Made by a program: the position numbers and the translations under genes
In this document: positions 45,308 through 57,265 of the stretch, one piece after another
Layout of the letters: each line of letters begins with the position of its first letter
Position numbering within the stretch: position 1 is the stretch's first letter
NCBI GenBank assembly: GCA_023014485.1
Contig: JAJOZX010005534.1
Span: forward strand, 133,501-197,500
From: Bathynomus jamesi
Lineage: Eukaryota > Arthropoda > Malacostraca > Isopoda > Cirolanidae
Direction: 5' to 3'
Length of the DNA: 64,000 bases
The notes under the pieces: model-generated
The model's input: the letters and a program-made list of their open reading frames with translations, nothing else
What the model was told of the DNA's origin: nothing
The model's database searches: none

Positions 45308-45494
45308 ATAAACGGAGAAGTAAAAATAAAAATTAAAAATTAAAGATTAGAGGATTAACAAAGAGGCATACAGATTTGTAAGGAAAAATATCGATTTTTA
45401 GCACAAGATCAAATGAATTATAAAAATACAAATTTATACTGGAAATCTGCCCGGGTTTTAACACTTTAGTATCTATCGGAAAACAACAAACAAT

Positions 45495-46221
45495 TTGTCC
45501 TACGTACACTTTTACTCGGGACATGACACCCCCACTAAGAAGGCCATTTTTTCATCAATGTTTCTCCGCGCCCTTAGGATCGCCAGTCCGGAATACATCG
45601 ATGCCGAATTGGAAAAAATCAACGGTATTGGAAGTGATCTGTGTTACCCATCTGCGTTTATGGAATCTTGTCTCAACAAGGCAAAACGAACTTTCTATCG
45701 TGTCAATAATAACACTCGTACTTTGTCAAAAAATATTTTAGTACTTCCATTTTTCCCGGGCTTTTTAGGCATTGCTAATGTACTTAAACTTTTGGATATT
45801 AATGTAGTATTTTCATATAACAATATTGTGAAAAATATCATAGTAAAAAATAGCCCTACCAATAATTCAGGCATTATCTATAAAATTGGGTGTAAACAAT
45901 GTGATTCCTTTTACATAGGTCAGACGGGAAAGGATTTGCACACACAGTATAAAACAGCATCAAAATTCCGTTAGAACAGGACAGTTGTCCAGTGCTCTTT
46001 TTGTCCATTTGTCAGAGTTATCCCACTGTATGATTGGAATAATGCTTCAGTTTTATTTCATTCTAGCAACATTGTCAATAGAAATATTCTTGAGTCTGCC
46101 ATTATCCAACTTTCAAATAACTTCAACATAAGCAAAGGTCTTTTTCAACTCGATCCTGTTGTTTTGAATTCCTTCAAAACAAATTTAGATAAAAAGGGTA
46201 GGACGCTAAATCTTTGGTAAA
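45495..46221 (+). pseudogene. PLE RT thumb plus GIY-YIG endonuclease
   Basis: The first segment, SYVHFYSGHDTPTKKAIFSS and LRALRIASPEYIDAELEKI, fits the distal part of a Penelope RT. It is followed by SGIIYKIGCKQCDSFYIGQT, where GIIY/YIG is the GIY-YIG nuclease signature with the Cys pair common in PLEs. Frameshifts near 45960 and 46030 lead into KQHQNSVRTGQLSSALFVHL and then SSNIVNRNILESAIIQLSNN to a stop at 46219-46221. The catalytic RT core upstream is missing. Known PLE enzymes nick DNA with GIY-YIG and prime reverse transcription there. Broken and non-autonomous. Confidence 0.87.
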
Positions 46222-46489
46222 CTTGTACGCTACTTTATTAACTTTAATCTTCAATTTATTTTTATATATATCGAAACTTGACTCTAAAAGGCAAAATGTT
46301 AAAACCCGGGCAGATTTCCAGTATAAATTTGTATTTTTATAATTCATTTGATCTTGTGCTAAAAATCGATATTTTTCCTTACAAATCTGTATGCCTCTTT
46401 GTTAATCCTCTAATCTTTAATTTTAAATTTTTATTTTTACTTCTCCGTTTATTGCATATATATATATATATATAGATATATATGTATAA

Positions 46490-46645
46490 GCAAACAACCA
46501 CAAGGAAAAGGAACACAAAGTCCGAGCGCTTTCGTGAATATATCACGAAAGCGCTCGGACTTTGTGTTTCCTTTTCCTTGTGGTTGTTTGCTTATTAATA
46601 AGGTCACGTGTTATTTTGTGATTCTAGTGCATATATATGTATGTG
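46490..46645. mobile_element. PLE terminal foldback (type D)
   Basis: AAGCAAACAACCACAAGGAA and its complement TTCCTTGTGGTTGTTTGCTT are arms of a hairpin centred at TTCGTGAATATATCACGAAA. Only the 3' half of a hammerhead-like core (CACGAAA-GCGC-TC-GGACT) survives on each arm. GTCACGTGTTATTTTGTGA, the terminal hairpin, follows. Confidence 0.75.
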
Positions 46646-46758
46646 TGTAGATATGTATGTATGTATATATATGTGTATGTTTGTGTGTATGTATGTTATT
46701 TATTTATTTTTTTTCTTTCTGTAACCTATATATAGGCCGTAACCTTTTATGTACTTCA

Positions 46759-46798
46759 GTGTTCCTGAGGATGTCATTAGACGAAAGCGCTTGAGCAC
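46759..46798 (+). ncRNA. Candidate hammerhead ribozyme (PLE type A, right arm)
   Basis: Identical core to 3519-3558, on the sense strand downstream of the PLE ORF. A self-cleaving site here would lie in the element's 3' terminal repeat. Confidence 0.6.
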
Positions 46799-46899
46799 CT
46801 TTTTGTGTTTCCTTTCCTTCGTGGTTTTATTCATCATAAATATTTTTTACGTGTTACTTTCGTGAAATAATTTTCATATATATATATATATATGCCCAG

Positions 46900-47235
46900 G
46901 TAGCACACTTACTTATATCAATATAATAATGCTAAAAAAATATTGTTGAATCAATCTCTTATTATTGGAACGATAGTGACGTGGCAATTTCAAAATAAAA
47001 ATCTAAATAACGCAAATTTTTATATCGATATCAAAATGGGGTTGAAAATGAGTACTGATGTAAATTCGTTATTCAATAAATAAGAAACAAAATTACAGGC
47101 TCACCTTTTAGGAAAATATATTTTGAAACTGCTGATTGCACTTTAGGTTGTTAATATCAATATTAGTTTGTGAACTGTCACAGATATCAACCACATTTCA
47201 ACGCTATCAACTATGAATCAACTATGCATCATATA
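46900..47235. other. Unannotated stretch
   Basis: AT-rich DNA, nothing recognised. Confidence 0.4.
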
Positions 47236-47238
47236 TAT

Positions 47239-47405
47239 GTGGTTGGTAGATAAATGGGTACCCTGGGTAACCTAGTGGTTAAGACGCTGGGCTGTTGGTG
47301 GGGCGTGGTTCGGATTCCACGTTAAACTGTAGGTCTAAGGTGGAGTGACAAGCTTGTCCTTCGTCATAATGAACAATTCGGGCAAAAGCAAAACCAAGGT
47401 TAACC
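47239..47405 (+). mobile_element. Partial composite tRNA-SINE
   Basis: It contains the second tRNA-like unit (A box-like AACCTAGTGGTTAAG, B box GGTTCGGATTCC) and the tail through GAACAATTCGGGCAAAAGC. The first unit is missing apart from the GTGGTTGGTAGATAAATGGG linker. Confidence 0.82.
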
Positions 47406-47532
47406 AAGGTGTGTGTGAGTATATACCCTTCAACCTTTTAAATGTTCCGTGCGATGATTCCTCATTTCACGAAGGTCAAGTTTGTCACCCCTCCTCTCAA
47501 ACCATATGTATATATGTGTATATATATATATA

Positions 47533-48389
47533 CAGGCCCGGATTTAGCTATAGGCGAACTAGGCGATCGCCTAGGGCCTCGCGCCAAAGGGGGCCTCGCT
47601 CAAGCCGTTTTGCGCGTTCTGTTCAAGTGATATTAATGATTTAGAACTCTATAAAGAACTTAAAGTACTTTGCAGGTTTATACTAAAAACAGATCTCGGA
47701 AATGCCCTTGTTTATATAGTGCAAAAACAACTAAGTGAGATTTATCCTAATGTTTATGTTGCACTTCGAATAGTATTAACCATCCCAGTTACTGTTGCTT
47801 CGGCTGAAAGAAGTTTTTCGCGTCTCAAACTTATTAAAACATATTTGCGTTCCACCATGTCTCAAGCGAGATTGCAATCATTAGCTATGTTATCAATAGA
47901 AAACGCTATAACAAATTCATTAGATTATTCTCAATTAATTGAAGAGTTTAGCTCGAAGAAAAGTAGAAAAGCATTGCTGTAATATTCAAGGAGCATCTGA
48001 ACCAAATATTAAAAAAAGCATTAATATTTAGCCTGATAAGTCGATCGCTCACTATTATAAAAAATGAAATGTCAACATCTCTTATACATCACATATGAAA
48101 AACGTTTGTATACTATGGAAAGTCATTACCTATAATATTATATAAATCTTAGAAATCATTGTCTTATATTTTCGATACAAATCTTGATTCATATTATAAT
48201 TTATACTTATTTGTATGGTTTATTTATATTTCTTATACAATTTCCATGCGTGATTATTGTGTTTGGTTTAATTTTAAGTGCTGGCATAGTTCTGTCTATG
48301 CGGGATTCTAATATTGCTGGTATAGTACCGATAATTAAGTCTATATTTTCATATATATAGGCCTAGGGCCTCGCAACTTCTAGATCCGG

Positions 48390-48393
<4 letters not shown>
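47533..48393 (+). mobile_element. hAT element, internally deleted
   Basis: The left end CAGGCCCGGATTTAGCTATA and the right end TCTAGATCCGGCCCTA are imperfect inverted repeats, and both have CCTAGGGCCTCGC subterminally. AT tracts flank them. The interior codes only for a hAT C-terminus. Confidence 0.8.
47719..47982 (+). pseudogene. hAT dimerisation domain (TTF/ZMYM-type)
   Basis: The 87-residue frame has IPVTVASAERSFSRLKLIK, then YLRSTMSQARLQSLAMLSIE, the canonical hAT C-terminal dimerisation block of the TTF-type zinc-finger hAT proteins. It ends in a natural stop. The BED/TTF finger and RNase-H core are missing, so it is a truncated transposase. Confidence 0.85.
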
Positions 48394-48459
<66 letters not shown>

Positions 48460-48461
<2 letters not shown>

Positions 48462-48719
48462 TGCACTGAAAAATTCGATGAAAGAAAGTTTCATGTTTCT
48501 ACAAAATTATTTTGAAAATGTTGTAATCCCATTAATGTGTCTACAGCAGGTAGCATCATTGCCGAGTATATCGAGGATCATTATACTAATGAGTCTTCCT
48601 TACTTAGCTCATCATCTCTCCAAAAAACGATACTTTTACCTATCAATGGAAAGAACAATCTTGATCATCATTATTTTACCTTCTTTTGTTAGGTGTTAGT
48701 TTGCACATCAGGTTTCACG

Positions 48720-48759
<40 letters not shown>

Positions 48760-49055
48760 TAAAGTGTGTGTGGTGTGTTAAGAAGTAAAAACGAAATACA
48801 AATTAAACTAAAGCAAACTGAAAACTCTCATACGATGCTTACCATCCCTCCCCTTCTGCGCCAGACACTGCTGACAGATACGCATTTGAGGGCAGTGGAA
48901 AATAAAGGGCAACATTTTAAGGATTTTTATTATTATTTATTACATACAAGAAGTCATTATTTCATCGACGTATCTTTGCTTCCATGAATGCCAAATGCCA
49001 CCAGGTGTATGACGTCAAATAATTCTAATGCATTGTTTTTTAACCATATATATAC
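48460..49055. other. Unannotated stretch with (GACA)n
   Basis: A (GA)n/(GACA)n tract lies at about 48720-48762. Otherwise no support for a gene. Confidence 0.45.
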
Positions 49056-50348
49056 TAGTGATGTAGGTCACATCCGCATCCGCATCCGCGGAACATCCGC
49101 ACATTTTCTCGCATCCGCATCCGCATCCGCATCCGCACTTTGGACTGCGGATGTCGTGCGGATGTGGACCGTTGAGATAAAATGTCATTAATAAGCGGAA
49201 ATTATCAAATTCTACTATATTAATAGAACTAGTTCATTGTGCGCAAAAGTGATGCAAGCGACAAGACGAGAGGCTGTTCTTGTATGAAGTTACTCTCTTG
49301 CAACCTACTTAGATCCATGTTACAAAGCTAAGTTATTTTCACCTAGTACATTATAACGAGTTAAAGCATCACTTGGCAAAGCAGTTGAAGAGCTTCAATC
49401 TCTTGAATCTGTCGCTTCGCCACCCACCAAAAGAATAAAAGTTTCATTGACAGAACCAACACCTTCAACAAGCAAATCTATCACAGAATCTGTCTCTCAG
49501 TTTCTTGAGTGAAGCAGCAATGACGAGACCTACGCGATGTCAAAAGATGTAGTAAAAATGATCGAGAGCTATCACCAAGAAAAACGCCTGGCTGCATGTG
49601 ACAATCCTATTAGTTGGTGGAAAAATACGCAGAATATCTATCCATACTTGAGTAAACTTGCAAGGAAACATTAGCCTGTCCTCTAACAAACGTACCAAGC
49701 GAGAGATTATTTAGCAGTGCTGGATTAATATATGATGAAAAGAGAAACAGACTGGCAGCAGAAAAGGCAGAAAAATTAATGTTCCTTAAGCATAACCTTC
49801 CTATAATTAAGTTTGAACATTAAACGATGAACATCTTAGTTTACTTTATTTTAATTACTCATTTATAAATATGCCTAATAAAACTTTAAACTTAATATAA
49901 ATAGTTATCAAGCTAATTAAAGATCTCTTTCTATAAGGGTGGAGGTTGGGGAAAGAGGTCGGTGGGGGTGCATTTGAGTTGGGTTCACGTCCCGCATCCT
50001 GGTAACACAATTATGGTTTCTAATTGTGGCTGAAACTCAACAAATATAACGAATTTATTTGCAGACGAATTCACTAATTGATTTCTATATTAGTTAGATG
50101 CTTGATATTATTTTATATGTTCAGAGAAAAGTACAGCAATTATTGTACAATTAATCAATTATACTACATTATAGCTACAGCTCTCTCTATATAATAACTT
50201 ATTATATACGTTAAACACAACAAATCTCGAATATATCCTAAAAAATAACGAAAATGTAGACATCCGCATCCGCGGGTGTTGAAATCAAACATCCTCATCC
50301 GCATCCGCATCCGCGGATGTGAAAAAAATGACATCCGCTACATCACTA
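49056..50348 (+). mobile_element. Degenerate hAT element with GCATCC subterminal repeats
   Basis: The TIRs TAGTGATGTAG and CTACATCACTA are exact. Both ends carry inverted arrays of the hexamer CATCCG. The interior has a broken ZBED-type transposase. Confidence 0.85.
49230..49822 (+). pseudogene. ZBED-type hAT transposase, C-terminal region
   Basis: Fragments read YLDPCYKAKLFS, then NPISWWKNTQNIYPYLSKLA, a stop or frameshift, NVPSERLFSSAGLIYDEKRN and LAAEKAEKLMFLKHNL. This is the hAT insertion/dimerisation region including SERLFSxAG. Several stops prevent expression. It lies inside the TAGTGATGTAG element. Confidence 0.88.
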
Positions 50349-50599
50349 ATATATATACATATAATCATAGTATTAATTGAGAAAATTCTAAAAAAAAATT
50401 TAAAAATAAAGACATAACTGAAAGAAACGTTCTGAAATGTGCATTCATCTATTTTATAAATAATTTCAATAACAGTTCGGGAATGTATAAAATGAACCAT
50501 ATATTGTTCAAATATCTTTTTTTTTTTAACCAGTACTTGTTCACTTTTTGCTAATCCTTCCTAAATATTTTGTTTACGCTGTACAAAGCTAAATATTTT

Positions 50600-50705
50600 T
50601 GGCATACACGAAAGGACTTGGAATCTCTTTTCATCTATGCTTGTGGGTGTACATCTACATCATTTTTATTTCATGTGTTTAATTGTGAAATTCATCCCGT
50701 GTACA
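50600..50705 (+). mobile_element. PLE type B terminal fragment
   Basis: ACACGAAAGGACTTGGAATC is followed by CTTGTGGGTGTACATC and TCATGTGTTTAATTGTGAAA. These are the 3' half of the hammerhead-like core and the terminal hairpin of the type B family. The 5' core is lost. Confidence 0.6.
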
Positions 50706-50799
50706 TCATGTATGTAATTTCTCCACCACTCCTTTGAAAGAATTTTCAGTGCGTAATTTATGCTGGAAATTTCTCATAGGAATTACTTAGATAAGGAAG

Positions 50800-51480
50800 C
50801 ACTATGCTGGCCAGCACCCTTCAATTTAAAAATTGTTTTTACGAAATTTTGGTACCCAATTTTAAAACTATGAAATTCTGCTCTAACTAAATAGCATTCC
50901 TTAAAATGGATATATTTATTAGAGGTTTTGATTCCCAAGAGTTCCCGTCAAGCTTCCAGTCTCTACTAATGACGTAAAACTCTAGGTGCTCTGAAACATT
51001 GCTAATCCTACATAAATCTATGAAATTTTGATCTAGCTAGCTAAGTTAAATATACGCGTTTTTCTTTAAAAGTACTAACAATTCTACACTATATACCCAA
51101 GTAGCATCCCCGAAACTATGATAAAAACGTCTTTTCGGTAGTTTTGACTCCCAAGAACTCCCATCAAACTTCCCGTCTCTACCAATATGGTTATCAACTG
51201 AGAACTTCCAGTGCTCTGTAACCAGACCCGGCCAGCGCCATCCTACTACTACTAGGATGGAGCAAAAGAAAGAAAGAAAGAAGAGGAGAGAGAGAGAGGA
51301 GTGGTTTCTCAAATAATTTGACATAACTATTCGCCAGTCTTGATTCCTGAGAATTCCCATCAGTTAAATAAAGTAAATAAGAATGAAATAAAATAAAGGC
51401 TATCATTTGACAACTCCTAGTGCTCTCAAACCAGACCTGACCAGCGCTTCCTACTACATTTACGATCAAAGAATACCACC
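50800..51480. repeat. Old tandem repeat, period about 200 bp
   Basis: A module containing GA(T/C)TCCCAAGA(G/A) and (C/T)TCCC(G/A)TCAA recurs near 50927, 51143 and 51338. Each is followed by CTCTACC/TAATG and by a TGCTCT(G/C) plus CCAGACC(C/T)GGCCAGCGC unit. Divergence suggests an ancient expansion. Confidence 0.6.
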
Positions 51481-51652
51481 AACCCCCAACTCCACCTCAA
51501 CCAACTGACATAGAATTATAAAGTTTTCTGGGACACCTCGATCAATACATTATTCTGTTCCTAATAGTGTTTCCTTTAGACCTATTATATTGAGAAGTAT
51601 GAACAATATGCCCTCAGTTTTCGGTCCAAGTGTTTCAGCAAGTGCTCTACGG

Positions 51653-51825
51653 CAGTGGTCCGTAACCTTTTTCTCACTTGTGGACCCATAGAAGAATATG
51701 ATTATTTTTGAGGACCCATTAGCGAAAATAATTTGTATATTCTAATTTTGTGTGAATTAGACTATACTCCTTGTCTTCTGCGGACTCCTGAAACTCATTC
51801 GTGGACCCCAGGTTGCGGATCACTG
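51653..51825. mobile_element. hAT-type MITE
   Basis: The ends CAGTGGTCCGTAACCT and AGGTTGCGGATCACTG are inverted, and GTGGACCC is mirrored inside. Near-identical 8-bp flanks CTCTACGG/TTCTACGG fit a hAT target duplication. Confidence 0.85.
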
Positions 51826-51833
51826 TTCTACGG

Positions 51834-52836
51834 GGTTATAGCAGAACTTTGCTGTGCCCACGAGAGTTGAATACATGACTTTTTTTTACCATTCCGTGGT
51901 CATACAAGAGACATGACATATAGTTCCATCTTCCTCAAGAATATAAGAGTTACCGTGCAGAATTAGGATTTGTTATTGGTAAAGTAGAAGTAGATGAATC
52001 TTCAGGATGTCTTTAACCTAGTCAAATTTAAACGCCTGGCACTGAATGTCATTACTGTCTTTCCAGAGTACCAAATGGCCGTCATACCATGTAATTTGTT
52101 CCACAACACCCTACGGCAGGTTAAAGACACTAAGGGTCGAAGACTTTGACTAGTTTCCTTCATACTCGTCGGAGAATAGTATATATGACAAAAATTCAAT
52201 GTTTGCGGCGCACACTTTTCTCATCCAGTTATTTCTGTTGGAAATAACTGAATGCATCGAGCCATGCACGACGCAGTATCTGTAGCCAAAGTTATGGAGG
52301 AGTAACTTCAGCAGCGGAATCTTGACGGCGAGTACTGGCATAGAAGAAACAGGGCCCGTTTCAGACTTATTCTCACCAATGAAGGCTTCTCAGGTCGCCT
52401 CGTGACAGCAGTTGTACTGCCTGCAGTGAACTTCGATATAATAGTCCTCTCACTTGTGCATAAAATAACAAGTTCGTTAGCAATCTGTTACTGCCTTCGG
52501 CTGCTCAAGACGACCGAAGATTAGTTAGTCCCTGACTAACTGTGATGACGCGATCCTTTTGTTTCCAATATACTTGCAGTGTAAAGAAAAAATAATCACT
52601 GATAGAGAAAGACTTTTGTATTCTTTATCAATAATGTTTTTAATACCTCGTCTGCACTGTAAATTAAAAAGAAGTCCATAATAATCTATATTATTTTACA
52701 GTCAATAATTAATTAATGTTACGAAGTCGCTATATAGGCATCAATTTCCGTCACAACATCTTTAGACTGGATAATTTTATCGTGTGACGTCATTAAATTA
52801 AAGCGTAGGTAGGACCAAATTACTCTGGCAGCGTTT

Positions 52837-52882
<46 letters not shown>

Positions 52883-53045
52883 AATAGATTAAGTCATCGG
52901 CAGAAGAAAGGTTTCACTGTTTTACAACAACAAAAACCTTTTATTTATATTCACCATCATTAATCTTCTTTCACATATGTTGATAAAACTTGTCACTGAT
53001 CTCCTTTATTTATTCTCTTATTCACCAATAGCAGTACTACATCAT
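51834..53045. other. Unannotated stretch with one (TC)n tract
   Basis: Mixed composition with TC repeats at about 52839-52878. Several short ORFs overlap on the minus strand (52000-52340) with no recognisable domain. Confidence 0.4.
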
Positions 53046-53050
53046 CAGCA

Positions 53051-54212
53051 TACAATTCCGCACCAAAAAATAGAATTCTGTCTCAAATGCGTTCATGATT
53101 TTGATAATACCTTTAGGTTATACACCTTTATGAGGAATATCGAGTATCTGTGATGTCATTATGATAAAAAGACACCTTTGGGTGACAATTCTGAAGAAAA
53201 ATTAAAATATAGCAAAAACCTTATTAAATAGTGAAAAGTTAATGCATAGCGACATACTAAAATATTGGAATATCTTGTCAAGTGTTACAAAATTTTAATA
53301 AATTCATTATTTTTATTGGGTACTGCCAATATATTAAACCTTTATCAAAGACTTTTTAACTCTACGTCTTAGTATTTAGTTGGTCCACCCTTACCCTGTT
53401 TACGTCCTCCAATCGACGTGACATCCAGTCGACAAGACTCTTGCATTCTTTGTAGTTATTGATTGCCAGATTGTCATGAAACACCTCTTCGCTTCACTAA
53501 GTGTTCCTGGTTTACCATTTTGAATCTTCAGCTTAGCAATATCGCACAGATTTTTCATCGGATTAAGATTGGGAGAATTAGCTAACCATGGTAATACTTC
53601 ATTTTCATGAGCATCAAACAACGCACGCAGATGTTGCACGAGCCATATAAGCTGGAGCCAGGCCATGTTGAAAAATAAATGGTTCGTCTCCATACAGGTG
53701 TTCTGCTGACTCCAGCACCAGCATGAAGTATTTTAAGATTTCTTAATACATGACTATTGATAGTTCTATTTGCAAATGCAAGTGACCCCACACCACGTCA
53801 ATTGGAGGCCGTAATCGGGGCTAAGAGTGAACCAACTAAATTAAATACTAAGACGCAGAGTTAAAAAGTCTTTGATAAAGGTTTAATATATTGGCAGTAC
53901 TCGATTAACATAATGAATTCATTCTAGTTTTTTCTTGTAAAACCTGTCAAGATAATCTGATATTATAGTATGTCGCTATGCATTAACTTTACAATTTTTT
54001 AATAAGGTTTTTGCTATATTTTAATTTTATTTTTTAATTAGCAGACAGGGGTGGCTTTTTATCATAATAGCGTCACAGATACTCGGTATTCTTCATAAAG
54101 GTTTATAAGTTAAAGGTATTATCAAGGTCTTGAAGTTAAAGGTATTATCAAGGTCTTGAGCGTATTTGAGACAATTTTCTATTTTTTTTTGGGGGGGGAG
54201 TCCGGAATTGTA
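53051..54212. mobile_element. Second palindromic Tc1-type element
   Basis: The ends CAATTCCGCACCAAAAAATA and (right) GGAGTCCGGAATTG are inverted, with about 250-bp arms homologous to 21.44-23.24 kb. A long antisense transposase arm (53390-53797) joins abruptly to a short sense copy of the C-terminus (about 53798-53850). A 25-bp tandem duplication (GAAGTTAAAGGTATTATCAA...) lies at about 54105-54160. Confidence 0.85.
53390..53797 (-). pseudogene. Tc1 transposase 3' portion
   Basis: The minus strand shows VGSLAFANRTINSHV, then METNHLFFNMAWLQL, LRALFDAHENEVLPWL, NSPNLNPMKNLCDIAK and GKPGTLSEAKRCFMT. The catalytic Glu of the usual P-I-E-N-LW motif is Lys here (PMKNL), and frameshifts are present. 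It is non-functional, and closely related to the 22.5-22.9 kb arm. Confidence 0.83.
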
Positions 54213-54276
54213 TGTTTACTTACTAACATATAATTTATCAGACCCTTCTGCACTCTCATCTCTTTCTCTCTCCTCT

Positions 54277-54413
<137 letters not shown>

Positions 54414-54564
54414 ACATACGAGTACGTTTGTAATACAGAGGACTCCTCCCCCACATAATTCTTTAATTCTATCGCCATGTACTGTCATTCATTCCAGCAG
54501 ACGTTGCTTCCCAATCACTCAAAGCTAGGGGCAATTCGAACCTTCCTATTTATATCACCCATAA

Positions 54565-54897
54565 CAAGTGTTTCCCATCCAGGGTGCCACATTCCCCTTC
54601 TAGGAGTGCCGCTTAAATTCCATGAAAATAACGAAAATTAATAATTGAAAACTAAAATATTACCGAAAATATGAAAATTTCAAATGAAAAAGAACATTCG
54701 TAATTTATTACGTCCATACGGAATCTGTACGAGCTCATTTTAAAGTTATGTGGTGTTGAGAGGGAGGATACGGGTTAGTGTGGGGGAGTCTGGGGTCTGG
54801 GTGTTGAACAGAGGGAAATGAAAATCGTCCGGGGTGCCGTAAAAGAAGAACAGATGGCATTGGCATGCCTTTGGCCAGAAAAGGTTGAAAACCACTG
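54565..54897. mobile_element. hAT-type MITE
   Basis: The left end CAAGTGTTTCCCATCCAGGG and the right end GGTTGAAAACCACTG are degenerate inverted repeats. Inner GGGTGCC motifs occur at both ends, and the 8-bp flanks CCCATAAC/GCCATAAC match at seven positions. Confidence 0.72.
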
Positions 54898-54899
54898 GC

Positions 54900-55390
54900 C
54901 ATAACAGTCATTATTTGCATATCCAGCAGCGCTTCCTACCTCATCAATTAACCCACTCAAGATTTCATCCTTCTCTTCTACACATCAATCATCACATGGC
55001 GCATATGGTACAATCACCGCTACTTTCACTCTGTTAAATCTAAATTTAACATACTAACATCTATTATTAACGCATTTATGCTCCCTTATACGTTCATGGC
55101 ACTCATCTTTCATTAGGAAGAGCCGAAGTCTATATAAAGTTATCAATCTTGCATTTTTCTCTGTTCTTCAATTCTAATATCTTTATATATCACAAATGCA
55201 AGATTAAACTTAATGAGAAGAAAGCGTATCCTTTTTATTAATGTATACCTATATATGAATATGAAAAAGACCGCAAACATATGCTACGAGAAATACTGTA
55301 AGTGTTATATTTGCGCTCGATAAACCACTTACCATACTACTACTACTACTACTACTACTACTAATAATAATAATAATAATAATAATAATA
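54900..55390. other. Unannotated stretch
   Basis: No element or gene recognised. (ACT)n and (AAT)n triplets precede the palindrome at 55391. Confidence 0.45.
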
Positions 55391-55469
55391 CAGGGTGTTC
55401 ATAAAGTCACGCAAGTGAATATGGTAATGACTTTACCATATTCACTTGCGTGACTTTATGAACACCCTG
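55391..55469. mobile_element. 79-bp perfect palindromic MITE
   Basis: CAGGGTGTTCATAAAGTCAC and its exact complement meet at a short ATGGTAATGACTTTACCAT centre. The ends match the MITE at 8062-8284. (CTA)n/(ATA)n triplet tracts lie on both sides. Confidence 0.92.
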
Positions 55470-55559
55470 TGTTATTGATGCTGCTGCTACTACTACTACT
55501 ACTACTACTACTAATAATAATAATAATAATAATAGTAATAGATACTGCAAGATATGAAG

Positions 55560-56300
55560 TTGTGATAACATAAATTGATATGTAATATATTCTTCTTCTA
55601 TGTTTCTTTACCCGCTTCTCATGTATGAGTTTCTTTCGTAAAGATCCAATTTCCTATAAAATAATATAGCATTTAATAACCATTACAGTCGTGCGGGAGC
55701 ATAAGGCTTCACCGCACAATATATCATTGCAGTCAGAGCAAAGAAGGTTTAACATTTCGGCTTTTATTTGTCCAAACGCTTAAGTACGATTGGGAGTAAA
55801 ATCTATGCTGCGCGGGCGAGCGTACGCGAAATGAAGTCATGAGAGCCGTGACCTTAGCATAAGAGTAATGGGCTCGTAAGTCATCCGGGTTTCGGCTCTG
55901 CTTTAAATTTTACGGCACACTTCGTTTTATTGCTTTCCTGTATAATTGCGAGCGAGATTACAGCTTTCCGAAACCTTCTCTTTCAGCTCGTTTAAAACCT
56001 TTATATTAAATTTGGAGATAGGCAATATCTGGCAGATCATAAAAGTTACCGAGAAGTTTAAAGTGAAGCCGAGTTCATACAATATTCCGTCTGATGCTGT
56101 AATTGTTGCTCTAATGTTTTTATTAAGAAACCTGAGGAGTACTGAAGCACTAAATTAAATAATTGTCTTTATCTATGAAACAGGACGAGCAGATGAACTT
56201 TGGTTTTAGGACCTTTATACAGCGCTAGTTAAAAAGTTTAATTAATGCTTATTATTAATTTAACTTTTCACGATCTACGTAAGCAAACTGAAAAGAGTAT
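55560..56300. other. Unannotated stretch
   Basis: Mixed-composition, CpG-containing around 55810-55850. No supported gene. Confidence 0.4.
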
Positions 56301-56303
56301 ACA

Positions 56304-56305
<2 letters not shown>

Positions 56306-56394
<89 letters not shown>
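56306..56394. repeat. Compound (AT)n(GA)n microsatellite
   Basis: About 50 bp of AT is followed by about 40 bp of GA. Confidence 0.96.
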
Positions 56395-56396
<2 letters not shown>

Positions 56397-56526
56397 TACA
56401 ACAACCATAGCTTTATTTTTAATGATATGAGGACTGACGTAAAATGTAGAGTACAGAGAAGGTTTCGTCCCTACGTAAATGAAATCTACTCTGTACTGCA
56501 CACTTTACTTCAATCTCCATATTATA

Positions 56527-56627
56527 CAGGGTGAGCGAAAAGTCCCTGTGCACCTGCAAGACGTGTAGTGAACCTGTACCTGCACTGTGTTGGAAGTGGA
56601 AGGTGCACAGAGACCTTTCGCTCACCC

Positions 56628-56629
<2 letters not shown>
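56527..56629. mobile_element. 103-bp MITE
   Basis: The ends CAGGGTGAGCGAAAAGTCCC and AGACCTTTCGCTCACCCGG are inverted, with GTGCACCT/AGGTGCAC further in. A TA microsatellite follows on the right. Confidence 0.9.
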
Positions 56630-56666
<37 letters not shown>

Positions 56667-56674
56667 CACGCACA

Positions 56675-57023
56675 CAGGGTGTTTCATGTGTCTGGAAACA
56701 TTGAAAATATGAAGAAGGAGTAATACAACTTTATGACAATGTTTTATTTTCAACATACAATGACAGAAGGTGTTCAAGGGGACATTTGAAATCTGTTATT
56801 TATGTAGACAGCCGAAGAACAATTAAGGATTTGAAAGCTAAGATGAGACTGGAATTACAGAAATGTTCAGAGAGGTTGCCATTTACGAGTAATGAAGTAT
56901 CATATTTTGAAGTTCAGAGTGAACAATTTCAACACTTTCTATAATAGTATGTTAAAAATAAAACATTGTCATAAAGTTGTATTACTCTTTCTACATATTT
57001 CGATGTCTCCGGACATATGAAAC

Positions 57024-57025
<2 letters not shown>
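56675..57025. mobile_element. MITE (CAGGGTGTTTCATGTG ends)
   Basis: The left CAGGGTGTTTCATGTGTCTG pairs with the right CCGGACATATGAAACAC. Inside, ATACAACTTTATGACAATG is inverted too. The expected final CCCTG is replaced by a (TC)n tract. Confidence 0.8.
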
Positions 57026-57029
<4 letters not shown>

Positions 57030-57068
<39 letters not shown>

Positions 57069-57232
57069 TATAATATATATATATATTTTATTTATTTATT
57101 TTTTTCAGGGGGCTCTGAAAGGGCTCGAGCACCCCAACCCACATTGAACACTCATCTTACCAGAAAAAGCCTTTCCTCTTATCTTTTCAGATTTACTGTG
57201 TCTTTGCCACAATAAAAACTTGCTGTTTCTTA

Positions 57233-57265
<33 letters not shown>

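Noticed and set aside
51999..52341. Short minus-strand ORFs as a gene
   Set aside because: They are short, overlapping, lack domains and have no splice or promoter support.
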